DNA of 64,000 nt from Duganella margarita. Lineage in GTDB: Bacteria > Pseudomonadota > Gammaproteobacteria > Burkholderiales > Burkholderiaceae_D. Below the pieces are notes generated by a model. That model did no database searches, was not told where the DNA came from, and worked only from the letters and a program-made list of their open reading frames with translations. The position numbers and the translations under genes are program-made. The number at the start of each line of letters is the position of its first letter. Within the stretch, counting starts at the first letter, position 1. The stretch spans positions 186,001-250,000 of the forward strand of contig NZ_WWCS01000005.1 in assembly GCF_009857535.1 (NCBI RefSeq), read 5' to 3'. Shown piece by piece: positions 36,901 through 44,738 of this stretch.

Positions 36901-37356
36901 GGTAGCAACCTGATCACCGGCGGCGCTGGTGGCGACACCATCACCTTCGGCGCACACGCTGCTGGCGTGCTGGACGGTCTGGTGTACAGCGCTGCTGCTG
37001 AGACCTTCGCTGGTGTAGTTACTTCGGGTAGCACCGTGCTGACCGCTATTGACGTTGTTAAAGGTCTGCATGCAGGCGACACCATCAACATCTCGGCTCT
37101 GGGCGCCTCGACCGCTGGCGATACCGCCTTCGTCACCACCCTGCTGGGCGCTGCTGGCACCAACGGCGACATCGCTCTGGTCCGTGGTACCTTCGCTGCT
37201 GGCACCGGTATCTTCACCGCCAGCACCTCGGGCGCTGACACCCTGGTTCAGTGGGATTCCAACGGCACTGCTGCCAATGGCAACATCGAGTCGATCGTTC
37301 TGGTTGGTACGGTAAGCGCCGCTACCCACTCGACCGGTGGCGTCATCACCCTGTAA
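33910..37356 (+). CDS. DUF4214 / RTX-like repeat exoprotein, probable type I secretion substrate
   Basis: 1,148 residues without a signal peptide. The N-terminus (~1-120) is DUF4214-like, with two repeats of the pattern YxxYFNRPADFxGLKFW / YLNLFGREAEVDGLVFW. The middle is Ala/Thr/Val-rich, low in complexity, with beta-solenoid-like strands and a helical Ala-rich stretch (~370-540). Glycine/Asn/Asp RTX-like repeats occupy ~900-1010 (GNGDN, GAGNDIITVG). A C-terminal ~140-residue region ends VGTVSAATHSTGGVITL, a plausible secretion signal. It contains no cysteine. Codon choice (GCT, GTT, GGT, ACC) differs sharply from neighbours and fits very high expression. Behind it is a complete type I system. 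An S-layer-like or adhesive surface protein is the best inference. Confidence 0.85.
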   Translation: MATTVSLDDIQGLYIAYFNRPADFGGLKFWQNAANAAGGITVVADAFAASPEYTEAYAGKTNFEIVNQIYLNLFGREAEVDGLVFWSNALENGLGVGNVAYQIFKGAQNADLEAVNAKVAAATAFYNSLDTTAEIIGYSGAAANNVVKAWLAGVTDQATLDAATTTTALDAITTATVAAYNNVAGKSYSLTTGIDTIVGTQSNDVFNATPDGSNNTFTALDKLDGGAGIDTLNIVTSTGTLAGSAGATVTNIEIVNITSGNAITAADISSFTGVTNLNVVSGGAISGVKAAATADISVANGLSSVAVDGGKNVTINAAGAVNVGAATAAAGDVKVTTSAAGSVTIKGAGAETANVFSGAINFVNGTTVNATAVNAVSAADRKAHASALTAATTANTAATNDTDATGVAKLAAAGVVTDLGTLATAIAAATNSSADASTGFSIQAATYAALQSGAITAANKIAIDLAFSSAASTAAGRTAALALVTPLQTAATAASNAAIAADAASDATAAAALAAATTVSGADTAAATQSAATSVTATTNTALTSATVKGNYGSTNNITDNSTLHNTLTTVTLENAGNATLTGQAITNVSVTGQSADVNVINTTAAHTQNFTLSGITAGTYTDANATTVKIASTGTATNVLTALTANLATSVVVTGAAGVNFGTLTADAAAVIDASGNSGSNTISLLAGQQYKGGSGVDTVTSNGAATVTVDGGAGTADKLVLSGFDATKASKYLNFEVLSLNSGVSADVSKFTGSTVTSEILNGGTVALTGLTAAQAANITVAASGAYTFGVTGATTVGQLDTVSLNINDGLGATNTIALAGPSLAGVETLNLALSDNLTIDNLLSATALTKVTATGTKDLSIISDALALNVNTIVDASGVSGDVTLNFSAATANGVALKAGDGDNTLTGTNIAGKGNAITTGNGDNSIIGGQADDVIVAGNGANSINAGAGNNTVTVGNGDNHITTGAGTDTITAGNGQNVISAGAGNDIITVGTGSNLITGGAGGDTITFGAHAAGVLDGLVYSAAAETFAGVVTSGSTVLTAIDVVKGLHAGDTINISALGASTAGDTAFVTTLLGAAGTNGDIALVRGTFAAGTGIFTASTSGADTLVQWDSNGTAANGNIESIVLVGTVSAATHSTGGVITL

Positions 37357-37384
37357 TTTCAGCGACAGTTAATCTTCGCTAGTG

Positions 37385-37416
37385 AAAAGCCAAGCCTTCG
37401 GGCTTGGCTTTTTTTT
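37385..37416 (+). terminator. Rho-independent terminator of the exoprotein gene
   Basis: A 12-bp perfect stem AAAAGCCAAGCC / GGCTTGGCTTTT closed by a TTCG tetraloop and followed by more T residues, 28 bases after the stop. It is strong, and it separates exoprotein expression from the secretion operon. Confidence 0.93.
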
Positions 37417-37474
37417 GTTTGCAGAATTGTGTTTTTGGTCATATCTCCGTCGTATTTCGTGCCGATTACAAAAA

Positions 37475-37519
37475 AAATGTGATGCCAATCACATTTCCCC
37501 GTTGGAAATGGAGGATAAT
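37475..37519 (+). promoter_or_regulatory. Near-consensus CRP box with class II -10 before the type I secretion operon
   Basis: AAATGTGAT-GCCA-ATCACATTT (37475-37496) is a perfect 9-bp dyad. It matches the Escherichia coli CRP consensus at every half-site base. GATAAT at 37514-37519 starts 28.5 bases after the centre, placing the box at about -41.5. The ATG of the ABC transporter is at 37605. Confidence 0.85.
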
Positions 37520-37604
37520 GGCGCCTTTGCTACAAATCGCGCCGTTCATCTTTTGATTCACGTCGGCGTTTACGTAGTCCACGTGTTCACACTGTGACGT
37601 AATA

Positions 37605-39458
37605 ATGAAAACTCTCTCCCCGCCAAAAAACGAAATCCAGCGTGTGCTGATGATGTTCAAAAGCACGTTCATTACTGTGGGATGCTTCAGCGCCATCAGC
37701 AATCTGCTGATGCTTGCGCCGTCTTTGTACATGCTGCAGGTGTATGACCGCGTTCTGCAAAGCCGCAACGAAGTCACCCTGCTGATGCTGACAGTCATGA
37801 TAGTCGGCGCGTACATGTTCATGTCTGCGCTGGACCTCGTGCGCAGCTTCGTGCTGGTACGCGTGGGCGCTCGCTTCGACATGCAGCTCAACAAACGCGT
37901 GTACACCGCCGCCTTTGAGCAGAATCTGCAAAAAACCGGCGGCAACGCCGGTCAGTCGTTGTCGGATCTGACCAACCTGCGCCAGTTCCTGACCGGCAGT
38001 GCTTTGTTCGCATTCTTCGATGCGCCTTGGTTCCCGATCTATCTGATCGTGATTTTCTTCTTCGAACAAACGCTGGGCTGGTTTGCGCTGGCGGGCACCG
38101 CAGTGCTGATCGTGCTTGCCTGGGTTAACGAACGTGTCTCGCATAAGCCATTGGCCGAAGCCAACACCATGGCGATCGCGTCCGGCAATCTGGCAACCAA
38201 TAACCTGCGCAACGCCGAAGTGATCGAATCGATGGGCATGCTGCCTAATCTGATGAATCGCTGGTTCAAGCTGCATAGCCATTTTTTGCGTTTGCAGGCG
38301 GAAGCCAGTGAGAAGTCGGGCACGGTGGGCGCAATTACTAAATTCGTACAAACCTCGCTGCAATCGCTGGTGCTGGGCCTGGGCGCGTTGCTCGCGGTTG
38401 AAGGCAAGATCACGCCGGGCATGATGATCGCCGCATCGATCCTGGTTGGCCGCGCGTTGGCGCCGGTGCAGCAGGTAATCGGTGTATGGAAGTCCTTCAG
38501 CAATGCCCGTAGTGCTTATGAGCGCCTGGTGAAACTGCTGGAAACGCATCCGCCGCGCGCCAACGGCATGCCGTTGCCAAAGCCGCTGGGAGCGTTGTCG
38601 GTTGAAAATGTCACCGCCATGGCGCCTGGCACCAACATGCCGGTTGTCAAAAGCATGACATTTGCCATTCAGCCAGGCGATGTCCTGGGCGTGATCGGCC
38701 CGAGTGGTTCGGGCAAGTCGACGCTGGCACGCCTCCTAGTGGGTGTCTGGCCTGCTGCGCTCGGCAAAGTGCGCCTCGATGGCGCGGATATGTATGACTG
38801 GAACAAGGCCGAACTCGGTCCGAATATTGGCTATCTGCCACAGGATATCGAACTGTTTGGCGGTACCGTGAGCGAAAACATTGCCCGCTTCGGCGATATC
38901 GATGCCGATCAGGTAGTGCTTGCTGCCAAGCGCGCCGGCGTCCACGACATGATTTTGCACCTGCCTAAGGGCTATGACACCGTGCTTGGCGATGGCGGCG
39001 GCGGACTGTCTGGCGGCCAAAAACAACGCCTTGGATTGGCCCGCGCCATGTATGGCGATCCGGCACTGATGGTGCTCGATGAGCCGAATTCCAATCTGGA
39101 CGATGTGGGCGAGGCCGCATTACTGCAGGCTATCCTGGAATTGCGCAAGCGTGGCAAGACCATCGTGCTGGTCACGCATCGCACCAGCATTATCGGTGCG
39201 ACGAATAAATTGCTGATGGTGTCGGATGGTACGCTGGCCATGTTTGGCCCGACCAATGATGTGCTGCAGGCGCTGCAGCAAGCGAATCAAAAACAGCAGC
39301 AGGCGCAGCAGCAAGCCTACGCCGCGCAGCAAGCTGCTGCCGCGGCACAGTCCGGCGTAGTGAATACACCACAGCCGGCAGCTACGCAGAAAGAGGCGGA
39401 TGCATTTACGGCAGCTCAGAATGCTGCCAGCGGCAAGGCAACTAGCGAACAGGAATAA
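37605..39458 (+). CDS. Type I secretion ABC transporter (PrtD/AprD class, permease-ATPase)
   Basis: 617 residues. The transmembrane domain (~20-310) is followed by the nucleotide-binding domain (~330-560): Walker A GPSGSGKST (~364), Q-loop YLPQD, signature LSGGQKQRLGLARAM, Walker B LMVLDEP and the switch His in VTHR. There is no C39 peptidase domain, which fits the PrtD class that exports RTX-like proteins. An unusual Gln/Ala-rich tail of about 60 residues follows the ATPase. It works with the following membrane-fusion and outer-membrane proteins to move a substrate directly to the outside; the upstream exoprotein is the obvious candidate. It is preceded by a CRP box. Confidence 0.93.
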   Translation: MKTLSPPKNEIQRVLMMFKSTFITVGCFSAISNLLMLAPSLYMLQVYDRVLQSRNEVTLLMLTVMIVGAYMFMSALDLVRSFVLVRVGARFDMQLNKRVYTAAFEQNLQKTGGNAGQSLSDLTNLRQFLTGSALFAFFDAPWFPIYLIVIFFFEQTLGWFALAGTAVLIVLAWVNERVSHKPLAEANTMAIASGNLATNNLRNAEVIESMGMLPNLMNRWFKLHSHFLRLQAEASEKSGTVGAITKFVQTSLQSLVLGLGALLAVEGKITPGMMIAASILVGRALAPVQQVIGVWKSFSNARSAYERLVKLLETHPPRANGMPLPKPLGALSVENVTAMAPGTNMPVVKSMTFAIQPGDVLGVIGPSGSGKSTLARLLVGVWPAALGKVRLDGADMYDWNKAELGPNIGYLPQDIELFGGTVSENIARFGDIDADQVVLAAKRAGVHDMILHLPKGYDTVLGDGGGGLSGGQKQRLGLARAMYGDPALMVLDEPNSNLDDVGEAALLQAILELRKRGKTIVLVTHRTSIIGATNKLLMVSDGTLAMFGPTNDVLQALQQANQKQQQAQQQAYAAQQAAAAAQSGVVNTPQPAATQKEADAFTAAQNAASGKATSEQE

Positions 39459-39460
39459 TC

Positions 39461-40831
39461 ATGGGCAAAGATTTAATCACAAAGACCGAGCCGGGCGCGG
39501 CCACCGACGTAGTATCGCGTACAGTCACGCCGCTGGAAGTGAATACGGACGCAGGCTGGTACAGTAAAATGGGGTGGATTGTCGTGGCATTGGGCATCGG
39601 CGGCTTTATATTGTGGGCTGCGCTGGCACCGTTGGATAAAGGTGTGCCGATGTCGGGAACGGTAGCCAAGGAAGGCAACCGCAAAGCGGTGCAGCACCTG
39701 ACCGGCGGCACTATTCAGGACATCCTGGTTAGCGATGGCGATGTGGTCAAAAAAGGGCAGGTACTGGTACGTATGAACAACGTCCAGGCCGATGCCATGG
39801 CGGACAGTACGCTGGCGCAATACATCACGGATCGCGCAATGGAGGCGCGCCTGATCGCCGAACGTGACGGCGGCAAGGCGATGGTGTTCCCGGCCAGCCT
39901 GAATGAGTTCAAAACCGACCCCCGCACCACCACCGCGATGAGTCTGCAATCCCAGCTGTTCAGCTCGCGACGCATGAGTCTGGAAAGCGAACTGAGTGCG
40001 GCAGATGAGAACATGGCCGGACTGAAGATGCAGATCCAGGGCCTTGAGGAGTCGCGCGATAGCAAAAAGGAACAGTTGGCCTTTTTGAAGGAACAACTGG
40101 GCGGCATGCGTGAGCTCTCCAAGGACGGTTATGTGGCCCGCAACCGCTTGCTGGAATTGGAGCGGACCTACGCTCAAATTGGCGGTGCTATTTCAGAAGA
40201 CATCGGTAATATCGGTCGCTCCCGTCGACAGGTCATTGAAATGAGTTTGCGCCGTAATCAGCGTATCCAGGATTATCAGAAGGAAGTGCGCACCCAGTTG
40301 GCCGACGTGCAGCGCGAATCCGAAGCCTTGCTGGCGCGCATGCGCGGCCTGGAATACGATCTGCACAACGCTGAAGTCAAATCGCCGGTGGATGGCATCG
40401 TAGTCGGCAGCACCGTCTTCACCCGTGGCGGCGTGGTCGGCCCTGGCGCCCGCATGATGGAAGTCGTGCCGACTGGGGATAGTCTGGTGGTGGAAGGGCA
40501 GTTGCCGGTCAATCTGATCGACAAAGTGCATCCCGGCCTGGAAGTGGAGTTGATCTTCTCCGCCTTTAACGCGAATAAAACGCCGCATATTCCTGGCGTA
40601 GTGACGCAGGTGTCGGCCGACCGCGCGGTCGACGAGCGTAGCGGCCAGCCATACTACAAAGTGCGCGCTAAGGTATCGAAGGAAGGCGCTCAGCTGATCG
40701 CTTCCAAGAAGCTCGACATCCAGCCAGGTATGCCGGTGGAGATGTTCGTCAAGACCGGCGAGCGCACCATGATGAGCTACTTGTTGAAACCGATATTTGA
40801 CCGTGCTCACTCGGCCATGTCGGAGGAATAA
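39461..40831 (+). CDS. Type I secretion membrane-fusion protein (HlyD/PrtE family)
   Basis: 456 residues: a short cytoplasmic start, one TM helix (~27-50), a biotinyl-lipoyl-like half (GGTIQDILVSDGDVVKKGQVLVRM split across ~88-108), a long alpha-helical hairpin (~150-290) and the returning lipoyl/beta-barrel portion (VKSPVDGIVVGSTVFTRGG). The C-terminus includes the typical PGMPVEMFVKTGERT segment. It bridges the ABC transporter and the TolC-like channel across the periplasm. It starts two bases after the ABC gene, and its TAA shares a base with the ATG of the next gene, so the three form one operon. Confidence 0.94.
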   Translation: MGKDLITKTEPGAATDVVSRTVTPLEVNTDAGWYSKMGWIVVALGIGGFILWAALAPLDKGVPMSGTVAKEGNRKAVQHLTGGTIQDILVSDGDVVKKGQVLVRMNNVQADAMADSTLAQYITDRAMEARLIAERDGGKAMVFPASLNEFKTDPRTTTAMSLQSQLFSSRRMSLESELSAADENMAGLKMQIQGLEESRDSKKEQLAFLKEQLGGMRELSKDGYVARNRLLELERTYAQIGGAISEDIGNIGRSRRQVIEMSLRRNQRIQDYQKEVRTQLADVQRESEALLARMRGLEYDLHNAEVKSPVDGIVVGSTVFTRGGVVGPGARMMEVVPTGDSLVVEGQLPVNLIDKVHPGLEVELIFSAFNANKTPHIPGVVTQVSADRAVDERSGQPYYKVRAKVSKEGAQLIASKKLDIQPGMPVEMFVKTGERTMMSYLLKPIFDRAHSAMSEE

Positions 40832-42189
40832 TGATGAAGATTCGTTCCAGTAAATCCCTGCTTGCGCAGGCGATCACCGGGATGCTGGCTGCCGGCGCGC
40901 TGCTGCACGCCAGCAGCGCCTCGGCCATCAGCCTGACTGCGGCCTACGAGGCTGCATTGCAGAATGATCCGATTTTCCAGAGTGCGCTTCAGGATAAGGC
41001 CGCCGGCCTGGAATACAAGACCATCGGCCGCTCCACTCTGCTGCCGCAAGTATCGGCTAGCTATGCGAACAGCCGCAACCGGGCCGATGTGACTGAGCCT
41101 AATATCCTGGGCAACTTCGTCACCTCGCACCCGGTTTATCACAGTACCGGCACCAATCTGTCGCTGCGCCAGGCGTTGTTCAGCATGGATGCGTGGGCGC
41201 GCTACAAGCAGGGCATTGCCCAGACCCAGTACAGCGAAGCACAGTTCGTGCTGCACGGCCAGGAGTTGATCCTGCGCCTGGTCGGGGCTTACACCGATGC
41301 GCTGTTCACCGAAGACCATCTGCGCTTGGCGATCGCTCAACGTGATACCTATCTGGAGCAGAAGAAGGTCAACGACCAGCTGTTCGCAAAAGGCGAGGGC
41401 ACCAAGACTGACATGCTGGAAACCCAGGCGCGCCTGGATCTGGCTGAAGCCCAGGTGCTGGAAGCGCAGGACAACCGCGAGACTGCACGGGCGCAATTGG
41501 CCACGGTGGTGGGAAGCGACGTAACCGGGCTGGATGAACTCAAGCCAGACTTTCGCGTGCTGCCGCTGCCGGAGGGCGGCTTTGACGAGCTGAAGAAAAC
41601 CGCGTTGGCGGTGAATCCTGACCTGGTCTCGCAGACGTACGCGATTGCGGCGGCCAAGGAAGAAGTCAACAAGTCGCGTGCCGGTCATACGCCGCGCGTG
41701 GATTTTGTTGCCGGCTACAGCCGCAGCAATTCGGAAACCATCACCACGCGCCAGCAGGATTCGGTCAACCGCACCATCGGTATCCAGATCAATATTCCTA
41801 TTTACCAAGGTGGCTACGTGAGCGCGGTCAGCCGGCAGGCGGTAGCAGCACTGGAAAAATCCAAGGATGATCTGCAGGCCCGCACCGACAAAGTGACGGT
41901 CGAGTTGCGCAAGCAATATGCTGCCGTGGTGAGCGGGGCTTCTCGGATCGCTGCGCTGGAGAAGGCCGTCGTGTCGGGCAAGCTGCTGTTGCAGGCGACC
42001 GAGCAAAGCATCAAGGGCGGTGTGCGCATCAATCTCGACTTGCTGAACGCGCAGCAGCAGTTGTACGTCAGCCAGCGTGATTTATCGCAGGCGAAATACA
42101 CCTACCTGCTGTCCTTGGCCCGTCTGCGCGCCGCCGCCGGCACACTGGGGCCGGACGACGTGCGCGATATCGGCCGCTACTTCCAGTAA
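40831..42189 (+). CDS. TolC-family outer-membrane channel of the type I system
   Basis: 452 residues. A signal peptide (ends near ALLHASSASA, ~32) is followed by the two-fold repeated outer-membrane efflux domain: ISLTAAYEAALQNDPIFQSA at the start of repeat one, IPIYQGGYVSAVSRQA in repeat two, and a long C-terminal helix ending AAGTLGPDDVRDIGRYF. Length and pattern match PrtF/TolC proteins used in protease and S-layer export. The ATG overlaps the last base of the preceding stop. Its 3' end overlaps the convergent acyltransferase gene by 13 bases. Confidence 0.93.
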   Translation: MMKIRSSKSLLAQAITGMLAAGALLHASSASAISLTAAYEAALQNDPIFQSALQDKAAGLEYKTIGRSTLLPQVSASYANSRNRADVTEPNILGNFVTSHPVYHSTGTNLSLRQALFSMDAWARYKQGIAQTQYSEAQFVLHGQELILRLVGAYTDALFTEDHLRLAIAQRDTYLEQKKVNDQLFAKGEGTKTDMLETQARLDLAEAQVLEAQDNRETARAQLATVVGSDVTGLDELKPDFRVLPLPEGGFDELKKTALAVNPDLVSQTYAIAAAKEEVNKSRAGHTPRVDFVAGYSRSNSETITTRQQDSVNRTIGIQINIPIYQGGYVSAVSRQAVAALEKSKDDLQARTDKVTVELRKQYAAVVSGASRIAALEKAVVSGKLLLQATEQSIKGGVRINLDLLNAQQQLYVSQRDLSQAKYTYLLSLARLRAAAGTLGPDDVRDIGRYFQ

Positions 42190-43289
42190 CGCAGACTGCG
42201 GTCTCGAACCGATTCGGGACCGCGCGCCGCCGTCAGGCGTTTGCCCAAAGCGTTGCTGGGCTTTTCAATCACGATGTGCAGCAGCCAGGCCAGGCCGATG
42301 GCACTGGCCAGTGTCAGGCATACTGCCGGGCCGAACGGCAAGCCTTGCTGCATCAATAGCTTCAGCATCACGTAGCCGACTAGCGGATGCACCGCATACA
42401 GCGGGTAGCTGATGTCGGCCAGGAAGTCCAGCAAGCGCAGCGAGTGGAAGCGCTCGCGCAGCGCGTAGCAGGCGCCAAACACCATCACTGCATAGACGTA
42501 GTATTCGGCCAGCACCGGTACCTGTTCGCGCTGCGGTCCGATGCGCCAGGCTAGCAGGAAAGCGCCCAGCAGCAACAGTGCGCCGCCCATCAAGACGGCG
42601 GTGGACAACAGGCGCTGGTAGTGTTGGTAGAACAGTGTACCGATCAGCATGAATGGTACGTAGTTGAGGTCGGAGCTCAGCGCGGTGAGGAAAGGTTGCA
42701 GCGCCGCTGCATGCGGCGCCAGCAAGCCCATGCCGATGATGGCGGCGGCGATCAGTGCCAGCACGGCCGGCTTGCGCTGCACCAAGGCGGGTGCGCATAA
42801 CGCTGCCAGCAGATAAAATTTCAGCTCGATCGCCAGGGTCCAGTTGACGGCGTCATAGCTGGAGAGGTTGACCAGGTTGTGTACCAGCAGTGCATTGGCG
42901 GCGATACGCTGCCAGTCCGCTGGAAACGGCTGCTGCCAGTAATTTGCAGACACTAGCAACGCCAGCAGTCCTAGCGTCAGGCAGGCGATGTAAGTCGGGT
43001 AGATGCGCAGCGCGCGCGCCAGCAGAAAGCGCACACCGCGCTGTTTCTGCAGGCTGAACGGGATGACAAAACCGCTGATCAGGAAAAACACGGCGACGCC
43101 GAACGGTCCTTTGAAATACGGGAAGTCCATGTAGGCCACCCATGCCGGCGCCACCAGGTCCAGGTCGGGCGAGGCGGTAATCATGGCCACCACGCCCTGC
43201 GCGCCGTAATAGACGCCGAAGTAGTGTGTGATCACAATCAGCAGTGCTGCAATGCCGCGCAATTGATGGGCGAAGACGAGTTTTTGCAT
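42177..43289 (-). CDS. Acyltransferase 3 family membrane O-acyltransferase
   Basis: 370 residues with about ten membrane helices. The start at 43289 is chosen because LVFAHQLRGIAALLIVITHYFG, the family's conserved first helix with its catalytic-site His and Arg, follows immediately; the longer ORF adds 12 codons without support. The conserved FPYFKGPFGVAVFFLISGFV loop is present. Such proteins O-acetylate or succinylate surface glycans, membrane sugars or antibiotics. There is no partner gene to fix the substrate. It converges on the secretion operon, and its last codons overlap the TolC-like gene, so the two transcripts run into each other. Confidence 0.88.
   Translation of the reverse strand: MQKLVFAHQLRGIAALLIVITHYFGVYYGAQGVVAMITASPDLDLVAPAWVAYMDFPYFKGPFGVAVFFLISGFVIPFSLQKQRGVRFLLARALRIYPTYIACLTLGLLALLVSANYWQQPFPADWQRIAANALLVHNLVNLSSYDAVNWTLAIELKFYLLAALCAPALVQRKPAVLALIAAAIIGMGLLAPHAAALQPFLTALSSDLNYVPFMLIGTLFYQHYQRLLSTAVLMGGALLLLGAFLLAWRIGPQREQVPVLAEYYVYAVMVFGACYALRERFHSLRLLDFLADISYPLYAVHPLVGYVMLKLLMQQGLPFGPAVCLTLASAIGLAWLLHIVIEKPSNALGKRLTAARGPESVRDRSLRYWK
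42198..42223 (+). terminator. Hairpin between convergent TolC-like and acyltransferase genes
   Basis: An 11-bp stem (GCGGTCTCGAA with TTCGGGACCGC, one G-T wobble) and loop CCGA, starting nine bases after the TolC-like stop and lying inside the acyltransferase's last codons. There is no T-run; possible terminator for the secretion operon. Confidence 0.45.
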
Positions 43290-43371
43290 GGGTGAGCATC
43301 GATGAACGGCGGCGGAGTGGCGCACGGGTCGCCAATTATAATGGTGAACCAGTCATAGGTCGGAGGTAAGA

Positions 43372-43575
43372 ATGCAGGAGGAAGTTGAAGTAACCTTGAA
43401 TGGCGTCAGCTATAAGGTGAGCGATCTGAGCGAAGAGGCGCAGGCGCAGGTGGCCAACCTCCAGTTTGTCGACACCCAGATGGCCGATTTGCGCGCCAAG
43501 CTGGCGGTGTACCAGACCGCGCGCAACGCCTACGAGTCGGCCTTGCAGCAGATGTTGCCACGCACAACGCAATAA
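43372..43575 (+). CDS. Small conserved hypothetical protein (67 aa)
   Basis: A very good ribosome-binding site (GGAGGT at 43362-43367) precedes the ATG. The protein begins with a beta-like stretch EVEVTLNGVSYKVSDLSEEAQ and continues as one long helix (VANLQFVDTQMADLRAKLAVYQTARNAYESAL, residues 27-58), so a small coiled-coil or oligomer is likely. It resembles the DUF6447 group of short proteins, an assignment I hold loosely. It is soluble and has no cysteine. It diverges from the acyltransferase and converges on the polytopic membrane-protein gene, with 11 bases between stops. Confidence 0.75.
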   Translation: MQEEVEVTLNGVSYKVSDLSEEAQAQVANLQFVDTQMADLRAKLAVYQTARNAYESALQQMLPRTTQ

Positions 43576-43586
43576 GCGGGACCGGG

Positions 43587-44738
43587 CTAGAACGGCCAGA
43601 TGCGCATCGTGGTCGGCAGCACCTCAAAGCGTTGCAGCAATAGCGCGATGTCGAACGGCAGTGCTGACCACCGCGGCAAGCCTTCCCAAACCCAGCTCCA
43701 CGGCAGCATCAGCGACAGGCTGAACAGCGCGCTGACCAGTGTGCGGTTCAGGCTGTCCAGGAAGGCGCTGTTCAGCAGCCAGTACACCGAGAGCAGCGGC
43801 AAGGTGACGATGGCCAGCACGCGCGTCTGGTCGCCGGAGACCGGCAGCAGCAGCAACAGGCCGGCCAGCGCCAGCAGCATGGGCCATGCTGCCTTGCCGC
43901 GTTCTGCCCATGCCAGCGCCACCACCCAGCCCAGCCCCAGCGCCGACCACAGCACCAGGTGCAAATGCAGCAGCGTCTGCCCGACCAGGGCTGGCAGATG
44001 GTTGTGCAGCCAGTACATGCGACCGGAATTGAGGTGCAGGGCGAAGTGCTGGAACAGCAGTTGCAGCACAAATTTGCCGAGCACAATGCCGACCAGCAGG
44101 CACACTGCCCAGCGCAAGCTGTAGCCGCCCGCAGCGTCGGCGCGCCACACCTTGTTCAACCACAGCGCTAGCAGCACCGCGCCAAAGCCGAAGAAACTCT
44201 GTTCGAAATGCTGCATGCCGAGCAGGATGCCGGTCAGCAGCAACAGCGGTGACGGGCGGTCGCGTTGCAGCAGGGCCAGGGTGATCAGGCACAGCGTGAT
44301 GCCGTCGATGCCGGCCCAGAAGTAGCTGGTGCCCGACACCGGGAGCAGCGTGAATAGCACCAGCGCCGTGCGGGCGGCGGCATCGGGCAGGCGGGTGAGC
44401 AGCAGGCGCATGAAGAGCGCGCTGAACAGCATCGAGAACAGCAGGAAATAGCAGAACAGCAGCCGTTCGCTGGTGGCGCCGATCAGCCATGCACCGTACA
44501 GGCCGAGCCAGCTGGTCAGCAGGTAATGCGCGTCCGGATTGCTGAACGGATTGACGAAGGGATTGCTGGCGATTAGCGCGGTGGAATCCAGGTTCGGCAT
44601 GAACCAGATGCCGGTCTTGATCAGGGTGCTCAGCAGCAGCACGACGATCAGTTTCCAGCGTGGCGTGTGATAGATGAATTGCTGCACGCACTGCAAGACG
44701 CGCAGCCCGCCTTCTTCCGCCCCGCCCGCGCGGGTCAT
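43587..44738 (-). CDS. Polytopic membrane protein of unknown function (383 aa)
   Basis: About nine or ten hydrophobic helices. Between the first two lies a periplasmic loop with NPFVNPFSNPDAHYLLTSW, reminiscent of glycosyltransferase-C or DUF-type dolichyl-mannose enzymes with an Asp in the first loop, but I cannot assign a family. No signal for export was seen other than the helices. Start: ATG at 44738, which overlaps the trhO stop (ATGA); the ORF extension upstream lies inside trhO. Coupling to trhO is translational rather than functional as far as one can tell. Confidence 0.65.
   Translation of the reverse strand: MTRAGGAEEGGLRVLQCVQQFIYHTPRWKLIVVLLLSTLIKTGIWFMPNLDSTALIASNPFVNPFSNPDAHYLLTSWLGLYGAWLIGATSERLLFCYFLLFSMLFSALFMRLLLTRLPDAAARTALVLFTLLPVSGTSYFWAGIDGITLCLITLALLQRDRPSPLLLLTGILLGMQHFEQSFFGFGAVLLALWLNKVWRADAAGGYSLRWAVCLLVGIVLGKFVLQLLFQHFALHLNSGRMYWLHNHLPALVGQTLLHLHLVLWSALGLGWVVALAWAERGKAAWPMLLALAGLLLLLPVSGDQTRVLAIVTLPLLSVYWLLNSAFLDSLNRTLVSALFSLSLMLPWSWVWEGLPRWSALPFDIALLLQRFEVLPTTMRIWPF

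Noticed and set aside
36618..36940. Short tandem DNA repeats in the RTX-like part of the exoprotein gene, considered as a CRISPR or minisatellite
   Set aside because: The units are in frame and degenerate, encode Gly/Asn/Asp repeats, and have no conserved spacer structure.
33856..37329. Minus-strand ORF of 1,157 codons across the exoprotein gene
   Set aside because: Ser/Gly/Val/Cys-rich translation with no recognisable fold; it results from the codon bias of the highly biased plus-strand gene, which has the ribosome-binding site, CRP box and terminator.
37585..37596. TCACA-C-TGTGA dyad just before the secretion ABC gene
   Set aside because: The half-sites are in the reverse order and without the six-base spacer needed by CRP; it also lies downstream of the inferred transcript start, so it is not counted as a fourth CRP box.
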